NCBI RefSeq assembly: GCF_000055945.1
Contig: NC_008011.1
Location: forward strand, 1,111,501 to 1,175,500
Source of the DNA: Lawsonia intracellularis PHE/MN1-00
GTDB lineage: Bacteria; Desulfobacterota; Desulfovibrionia; Desulfovibrionales; Desulfovibrionaceae
Reading direction: 5' to 3'
Length of the DNA stretch: 64,000 bases
Of the stretch, positions 58,454 to 64,000 are shown piece after piece. The position numbers and the translations under genes are program-made. The notes under the pieces are model-generated. The model was not told the origin of the DNA. It saw nothing but the letters and a program-made list of their open reading frames with translations, and searched no databases. Numbering within the stretch: the first letter of the stretch is position 1; the number at the start of each line of letters is the position of its first letter.

Positions 58454-59851
58454 TTATTTAGTACTATCTTTTGTTTTGGGACAACCTGAGCATACACTTT
58501 TTTGTTCATATGGAACAGGATATTCTCCATTTAGACATGCAAGGCAGTAGTTATTAGAAGTAGATACAGATTTCAGAAGACCTTCAAGGCTTAAATAATA
58601 AAGTGTATCTAGGTGAAGTAAGTTGGGAAGATCTTCAATAGGATGTTTTGCTGCAATGAGTTCTCCTTTTGATGAAAAGTTAATCCCATAAAAACAAGGA
58701 AAACGTAATGGAGGACAGCTTACACGGAAATGGATTTCAGAAGCTTTTAATTCACGTAGTTTTTTTACTCTTGTACTTACAGTGGTTCCTCTTACAATGG
58801 AATCGTCTATAATACACAATCGTTTATTAGCAATCATTGAGCGAACAGGGTTAAGTTTTATACGTACACCAAAATCCCTAATATTTTGAGAAGGTTGAAT
58901 AAAAGTTCTTCCAACATAATGATTGCGAATATAAGCTTGCTCATATGGGATTCCAGATGCTTGAGAAAATCCTAGAGCTGCATACACTCCAGAGTCAGGA
59001 AAAGGCATAACAAGATCAGCGTGTGTTTTACATTCATTAGAGAGCTCAATACCCATGTTTTTTCTGCAATGATAGACATCTTCTCCAAAGACAATAGAGT
59101 CAGGCCTAGCAAAGTAAATAAGTTCAAAAATACATTGACGAGTAGGTACGTTTTTTGAGTGTAGAAGGGGTACAGATGTAACATGTCCTTCATCAATAAT
59201 AACCATTTCTCCTGGCTTAATATCTCTTATAAGTGTAATATCTAAAAGATCAAAAGCACAACTTTCTGAAGCAAGAGCATATGAATCTTCTATTTTCCCT
59301 AAAGTAAGTGGTCTAAATCCATGAGGATCTCGTATACCTACAAGCTTATTTCCTACAAGAATAACTAGTGAATAAGCTCCTTTTACTTGTGTGCAGGAAT
59401 ATAATATAGCTTCTTCTATACTTCTGTTTGTAAGGTTGTGTGCAATAAGGTGGAGAAAAATTTCACTATCACTATTTGTCTGAAAAATAGCACCATCATT
59501 TTCAAGTTGTTTTCTTAACTGCATTGCATTAGTAAGATTTCCATTATGTGCAAGTGCTAGTTCTATATCACAAATACGTACAGATATTGGTTGGGCATTT
59601 CTTCTGGATGAAATACCAGTAGTAGAGTATCTTACATGCCCAATAGCATAGTGGCCTTTTAATTCTTTACTTAGAATATCTTCACTAAATACATCTGGTA
59701 CAAGTCCCATATCTACATATGATGTAATATTATTACCATTATATGATGCAATCCCTGCACTTTCTTGTCCTCTATGTTGAAGAGAGTAAAGGCCAAAATA
59801 TGCCATACGGGCTGCTTCTTCATGATTAGTTATACCAAATACTCCACACAT
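58454..59851 (-). CDS. purF: Amidophosphoribosyltransferase
   Basis: First committed step of purine synthesis. The 465-residue protein has the Ntn nucleophile Cys2 right after the initiator (MCGVFGI) and LQHRGQESAGIA. The PRPP loop LCIIDDSIVRGTTV lies near residue 350. Cysteines in RFPCFYG and YCLACLNGEYPVPY are at the [4Fe-4S] ligand positions of the Bacillus-type enzyme, with CSGC beyond. An oxygen-sensitive cluster fits an anaerobic or microaerophilic life. It follows carB after 75 bases. Confidence 0.96.
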   Translation of the reverse strand: MCGVFGITNHEEAARMAYFGLYSLQHRGQESAGIASYNGNNITSYVDMGLVPDVFSEDILSKELKGHYAIGHVRYSTTGISSRRNAQPISVRICDIELALAHNGNLTNAMQLRKQLENDGAIFQTNSDSEIFLHLIAHNLTNRSIEEAILYSCTQVKGAYSLVILVGNKLVGIRDPHGFRPLTLGKIEDSYALASESCAFDLLDITLIRDIKPGEMVIIDEGHVTSVPLLHSKNVPTRQCIFELIYFARPDSIVFGEDVYHCRKNMGIELSNECKTHADLVMPFPDSGVYAALGFSQASGIPYEQAYIRNHYVGRTFIQPSQNIRDFGVRIKLNPVRSMIANKRLCIIDDSIVRGTTVSTRVKKLRELKASEIHFRVSCPPLRFPCFYGINFSSKGELIAAKHPIEDLPNLLHLDTLYYLSLEGLLKSVSTSNNYCLACLNGEYPVPYEQKSVCSGCPKTKDSTK

Positions 59852-59926
59852 TTTTTTACCTTAATAAACAGAGTTAGGGGAATGAGATAGGGGTAACATC
59901 CATTATTAACTGATATAGTTATTATA

Positions 59927-62900
59927 TTACAAATTATAATATTCTTGAATACTTTTTACCTGAATAGGAGTATCTCTTGAAGCTTGGATAGCTCGTGCGA
60001 TAGCTTTTGCTCCGGCAAGTGTTGTGCTATATGGGATATTATATTGTAATGTGGCTTGTCTGATAGTTCTAGAGTCATTAGTTGTTTGTTTTCCTGATGG
60101 TGTGTTTATAACTAAAGCAATATCGCCATTTTTTATAAGATCTATAATATTAGGTCGTCCTTCATATACCTTAAGAACATGTTGTACAGGAATGTTATTT
60201 TTACTGAGTAGTACAGCGGTTCCTGATGTTGCAATAAGTTCAAAGCCTAGTTGGAGATATTGTTTAGCTATATCTATAAGAAGAGGCTTATCTCTATCAT
60301 TAACAGAAAAAAATACTTTACCTGTACTTGGTAGGTACTGTCCTACACCTTGCTGTCCTTTTAAAAAAGCTTCTTCAAAGGTTGAAGCTATTCCCATAAC
60401 TTCTCCTGTAGATTTCATTTCAGGCCCTAATACAATATCTACTCCAGGGAAGCGGTGAAAAGGGAAAACAGATTCTTTTACAGAAACATATCCTGTTTTT
60501 TCTATAGCCCAAGGATTGAGCTCTTTAAGACTTACTCCAAGCATAACTTGCATTGCTAGGTAAGGAAGGGGTACTCCTGTTGCTTTGGAGACAAATGGAG
60601 TTGTTCTTGATGCTCTAGGGTTAACTTCCAATATATAAATAACATTATCTTTTATGGCAAATTGGATATTCATGAGTCCAATAACTTGAAGTTCTTTGGC
60701 AAGAGCTGTTGTTTGACTTTTTATGTCTTCTATTAATTCTTGGGATAATGAGTGGGGAGGGATAACACAAGATGAATCCCCAGAGTGAATGCCTGCTTCT
60801 TCGATATGCTCCATTACTCCAGCAATATATACATTAGTTCCATCAGAGAGAGCATCAACATCCACCTCAATAGCATATTCAAGGAATTGATCAATAAGTA
60901 TTGGTCGGTCTAAATTACAGTCTTTTCCATATAGAGAAAAGTAGTGTATAAGCTCTTTTTCTTCGTAAATAATTTGCATAGCTCTACCGCCAAGGACATA
61001 GCTTGGGCGGACAACTATGGGATATCCAATAGTTTTGGCAATAGAAGCTGCTTCATTTATAGAAGTTGCTGTACCATTTGCAGGTTGTTGTAGTTTTAAT
61101 TTTTGGAGTAATGCTTGGAATCTTGATCGATTTTCTGCTCTATCTATAGCCTCAGGGCTTGTTCCTAGAATTGGTACGCCAGCACGAACAAGTGGTAATG
61201 CAAGATTAAGAGGAGTTTGGCCTCCAAACTGGACAACAACACCATCTGGTTGCTCCTGAGCAATAATATTCATTACATCTTCAAATGTTAGAGGTTCAAA
61301 GTAGAGTCTATCAGAAGTATCATAATCAGTAGATACTGTCTCCGGATTGGAGTTAATCATAATTGCTTCTATATTACTATCTTTGAGAGCATATGCTGCA
61401 TGACAACAACAATAATCAAACTCTATTCCTTGACCAATTCGATTGGGTCCACCACCAATTATAATAACTTTTTTCTTTTTTTCTAAAGAGAGTTCTTTTG
61501 CTGACTCATAGGTAGAATAATAATAAGGAGTGAATGCTTCAAATTCTGCAGCACATGTATCTACAAGATAGTATGTTGGAACTATATCTAGTTCTTTTCG
61601 TAAGTTACGGATGTCAGATTCTGGTCGTTCCCAGGCTATAGCAAGCTGTTTATCAGAAAATCCAAACTGTTTAGCTTTAAGTAATAAAGGCCTTAGTTCA
61701 GGATTAGAAGCAGTTATTGTATTAGATAGTGCAAAGTTATGAAGTATCAACTCCATTTCTATGAGTTCTTTGAATTGATACAAAAACCATGGATCAATAT
61801 GTGTAAGAGTATGAATATGGTTTAAACTCATTCCAGAAGATAATGCTTGATGAATAGCAACAATACGTAATGAATTAGGGTTTCTTAAAAGTATAGGAAG
61901 TTCTTCTTCTGTAAATGTATAGTTAGAGCTATTAAATCCAGGAAGACCAGTTTCAAGTGATCGTAGTCCTTTTTGAAAAGCTTCTTTAAAAGTACGACCA
62001 ATGGCCATTACTTCTCCGATACTTTTCATGGACGTTGTTAATTCATCTTTTGCACCAGGAAACTTTTCAAAAGTAAATCTAGGGATTTTAACAACACAAT
62101 AATCTATTGCTGGTTCAAAAGCTGCTGAGGTTTTATATGTAATATCATTTCTTAGCTCATCAAGAGTATAACCTACTGCAAGTTTTGCTGCAATTTTGGC
62201 AATAGGAAAACCTGTTGCTTTTGAAGCAAGAGCAGAAGATCGTGATACACGTGGGTTCATTTCTATAACAACAAGTTCTCCATTTTTAGGATTAACACCA
62301 AATTGGATATTTGATCCTCCTGTTTTTACACCAATTTCACGCATAATAGCTATGGAGGCATTACGCATTTTTTGGTATTCTATATCTGAAAGCGTTTGTG
62401 CTGGTGCAACAGTAATAGAGTCGCCTGTGTGAATACCCATAGGGTCAAGGTTTTCAATGGAACAAATAATGATACAATTGTCAGCTGCATCCCGAACAAC
62501 TTCCATTTCAAACTCTTTCCATCCTATGACAGATTGTTCTATCATTACTTCATTTGTGGGACTAGCAGTAAGTCCTTGTATTGCAATTAGTTCAAGATCT
62601 TCCATGTTATAAGCAATTCCTCCACCTGTACCTCCAAGTGTAAATGCAGGGCGAACAATAACAGGAAATGGGATATTTAATGCAATTTGATGGACTTCTT
62701 CGATAGTTTTTGCAATAGCACTAGATGGAACTTTAAGGCCAATATTTTCCATTGATTGTCTGAATTTTTCACGACTTTCTGCTTTTTCTATGACATCTGC
62801 GCTTGCTCCAATGAGTTCTGTTCCACACTCATGAAGTATTCCAGATTTAGCCAAATTAAGTGCTATATTTAATGCCGTTTGTCCTCCTAGTGTAGGAAGT

Positions 62901-63157
62901 AATGCACATGGGCGTTCTTTCCGAATAATTGCAGTAACTGTTTCTAATTCAAGAGGTTCAATATAAGTATGATTTGCAAGGGTTGGATCTGTCATTATAG
63001 TTGCTGGATTAGAGTTGACAAGGACAACATTATATCCCTCCTCCTTGAGGGCTTTAATGCCTTGTGTCCCAGAGTAGTCAAACTCACATGCTTGACCAAT
63101 AATGATGGGGCCAGAACCAATAACCATAATTTTTTTTATATCCGAACGCTTAGGCAT
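59927..63157 (-). CDS. carB: Carbamoyl-phosphate synthase large subunit
   Basis: Makes carbamoyl phosphate for pyrimidine and arginine synthesis. The 1076-residue protein has two homologous ATP-grasp halves. [20 protein letters not shown] near the start is matched by [20 protein letters not shown] near residue 565. The corresponding [15 protein letters not shown] and [14 protein letters not shown] loops follow. A C-terminal allosteric MGS domain (about 945-1076) includes [20 protein letters not shown]. The small subunit carA is not in the window. Probably co-transcribed with purF. Confidence 0.97.
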   Translation of the reverse strand: MPKRSDIKKIMVIGSGPIIIGQACEFDYSGTQGIKALKEEGYNVVLVNSNPATIMTDPTLANHTYIEPLELETVTAIIRKERPCALLPTLGGQTALNIALNLAKSGILHECGTELIGASADVIEKAESREKFRQSMENIGLKVPSSAIAKTIEEVHQIALNIPFPVIVRPAFTLGGTGGGIAYNMEDLELIAIQGLTASPTNEVMIEQSVIGWKEFEMEVVRDAADNCIIICSIENLDPMGIHTGDSITVAPAQTLSDIEYQKMRNASIAIMREIGVKTGGSNIQFGVNPKNGELVVIEMNPRVSRSSALASKATGFPIAKIAAKLAVGYTLDELRNDITYKTSAAFEPAIDYCVVKIPRFTFEKFPGAKDELTTSMKSIGEVMAIGRTFKEAFQKGLRSLETGLPGFNSSNYTFTEEELPILLRNPNSLRIVAIHQALSSGMSLNHIHTLTHIDPWFLYQFKELIEMELILHNFALSNTITASNPELRPLLLKAKQFGFSDKQLAIAWERPESDIRNLRKELDIVPTYYLVDTCAAEFEAFTPYYYSTYESAKELSLEKKKKVIIIGGGPNRIGQGIEFDYCCCHAAYALKDSNIEAIMINSNPETVSTDYDTSDRLYFEPLTFEDVMNIIAQEQPDGVVVQFGGQTPLNLALPLVRAGVPILGTSPEAIDRAENRSRFQALLQKLKLQQPANGTATSINEAASIAKTIGYPIVVRPSYVLGGRAMQIIYEEKELIHYFSLYGKDCNLDRPILIDQFLEYAIEVDVDALSDGTNVYIAGVMEHIEEAGIHSGDSSCVIPPHSLSQELIEDIKSQTTALAKELQVIGLMNIQFAIKDNVIYILEVNPRASRTTPFVSKATGVPLPYLAMQVMLGVSLKELNPWAIEKTGYVSVKESVFPFHRFPGVDIVLGPEMKSTGEVMGIASTFEEAFLKGQQGVGQYLPSTGKVFFSVNDRDKPLLIDIAKQYLQLGFELIATSGTAVLLSKNNIPVQHVLKVYEGRPNIIDLIKNGDIALVINTPSGKQTTNDSRTIRQATLQYNIPYSTTLAGAKAIARAIQASRDTPIQVKSIQEYYNL

Positions 63158-63300
63158 TATAGGATTCCTTACTTTAGTAAAATATAGATAAGGCCTTTTC
63201 TACTACACATCATTTTTCCCCCTTGCAAGAAGGTTTTCGTTCAGATGAATTTGAGATAGAAAGGTATAGTTAATTGATATATGAGCTAAGGAGTAGAGCA

Positions 63301-63783
63301 ATGGCTGATCAATGTAAGTGTCCTCATTGTGGTAATTATATAAAAGAATACAAAAATCCTCTTCCAGCTGTAGATATTATTATTTATAGTCCTGATCATG
63401 GCGTGATAGTTATATCAAGAAAAAATGAGCCATTAGGTTTTGCTTTTCCTGGAGGCTTTATAGAGTATGGAGAAACTGTGGAGCATGCTGCCATAAGAGA
63501 ATCATATGAAGAAACAGGACTGCAAATTATTTTACAGGGTGTTTTAGGGGTATACTCTAAGAAAGATAGAGATCCTAGACATCACACACTATCAGTTGTA
63601 TTTGTAGCATGCCCTTTAGATATTGAAAAGCTTAAGGCAGGTGATGATGCAGCTAGTGCAAAGTTTTTCCTTTTAAATGATATGCCAGAGCTTGTTTTTG
63701 ATCATAAAAAAATTTTTGAAGATTTCAATTGTTTTTTACAAGGGAAGAGACCACTAGCACCTCTTGTAGAACCAACAGAATAG
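63301..63783 (+). CDS. Nudix hydrolase with N-terminal zinc-ribbon motif
   Basis: A 160-residue protein starting MADQCKCPHCGNYIKEYKNP; the CxCxxC cluster near residues 5-10 suggests a small zinc knuckle. The Nudix box GGFIEYGETVEHAAIRESYE continuing ETGL matches Gx5Ex7REUxEExGU at about residues 48-70. Such enzymes hydrolyse nucleoside diphosphates linked to another group (ADP-ribose, NADH or damaged nucleotides); the substrate is unknown. The start is chosen at the ATG with AAGGAG seven bases before it; a TTG 27 bases earlier is rejected. It is transcribed divergently from carB. Confidence 0.88.
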   Translation: MADQCKCPHCGNYIKEYKNPLPAVDIIIYSPDHGVIVISRKNEPLGFAFPGGFIEYGETVEHAAIRESYEETGLQIILQGVLGVYSKKDRDPRHHTLSVVFVACPLDIEKLKAGDDAASAKFFLLNDMPELVFDHKKIFEDFNCFLQGKRPLAPLVEPTE

Positions 63784-64000
63784 ATACTTTTTAGTAATTT
63801 AATTATTATTAATAAAAAGTGAAGAGAATTTTTTTACATGTATTTTATAATACTGTATTGCCAGAGTTACCTGATACATTATCATTTAGAATGAATATAT
63901 GTTTGATTTTAGGTGATTGCATATAATTTTGAGAGAGTATATGTATTAAATTAATTGAGTAAATTTAAGGTTCCTTTAACAGTTAGGGATTATTAACTAG
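63784..64000. other. Terminal AT-rich region without a recognisable gene
   Basis: The last 217 bases show no convincing coding frame, RNA gene or terminator on either strand. A gene beyond the edge may be reached by this spacer. Confidence 0.4.

Noticed and set aside
60024-60458. 144-residue frame antisense to carB
   Set aside because: It lies wholly inside the conserved MGS-domain coding region and mirrors its codon pattern.
63838-63950. Short minus-strand frame at the right edge
   Set aside because: About 36 codons, with no ribosome binding site and no recognisable sequence.
1-64000. Prophage, insertion sequence, CRISPR array or toxin-antitoxin pair
   Set aside because: No integrase, transposase, terminal inverted repeats with target duplications, regularly spaced repeats or small paired toxin-like genes were seen.

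Overview
The window is AT-rich (by eye roughly one third G+C) bacterial chromosome, densely packed with housekeeping genes on both strands. Three things point to a low-GC, host-associated relative of Desulfovibrio. There is a 105-residue DsrC with both redox cysteines. A siroheme decarboxylase-type AhbA/AhbB protein is translationally coupled to hemL. The general gene complement also fits this group. Lawsonia intracellularis (Desulfovibrionaceae) is the best match I can name, but this rests on recognition and not on a database search. I see no phage genes, transposases, integrases or CRISPR arrays.

Layout. 0-8.2 kb (+): end of an unidentified gene, lnt, prfB (with the programmed +1 frameshift), an HU-family gene, dapF-dapA, an MFS transporter and a TatD nuclease. 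8.2-12 kb: an unknown protein (-), ybeY, dsrC, a secreted vWA/OmpA protein and a small secreted protein (+). 12-22.5 kb (-): rpoC, rpoB, hemL and the AhbA/B-type gene. 23-28 kb: hypD (+), then cmk-lgt-infA and a TauE/SafE permease (-). 28-33 kb: dnaK (+), then aspA and a Tat-exported M15 peptidase (-). 33-37 kb (+): ilvE and the classic dnaX-ybaB-recR set, then a small DEDD exonuclease-like gene (-). 37.6-42 kb: an M23 peptidase (-), an 813-base AT-rich gap, then purD-purE-lepB (+). 42-46 kb (-): murJ, an LTA-synthase-like sulfatase-fold enzyme and the SMR pair mdtJ-mdtI. 46-49 kb: tgt (+) and a GT2 glycosyltransferase (-). 48.8-54 kb (-): tRNA-Thr, tRNA-Tyr, tRNA-Gly, tuf, rpmG, tRNA-Trp, secE, nusG, rplK, rplA, L10 leader, rplJ, rplL. 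54-64 kb: an M16 peptidase (-), thiC (+), carB-purF (-) and a zinc-ribbon Nudix hydrolase (+).

Functionally the region is dominated by transcription and translation (RNA polymerase, EF-Tu, NusG, SecE, L1/L7/L10/L11/L33, IF-1, RF2, YbeY, Tgt). The envelope is also well represented: Lnt, Lgt, LepB, MurJ, peptidoglycan hydrolases and an OmpA-type protein. Biosynthesis covers lysine/diaminopimelate, branched-chain amino acids, purines, carbamoyl phosphate, the thiamine pyrimidine and heme. DNA replication and repair (dnaX, recR), chaperoning (dnaK) and small-molecule export complete the set.

The most notable points are regulatory or architectural. The usual rplJL-rpoBC operon is split: rplL ends in a strong terminator and rpoBC lie about 28 kb away behind their own leader. 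That leader carries a 12-base direct repeat with 30-base spacing and a 14-base palindrome. The ribosome binding site of rpoC is a run of 11 Gs, a potential slippage switch on an essential gene. A perfect 37-base inverted repeat with a 3-base loop sits between rpoC and the convergent small secreted-protein gene.
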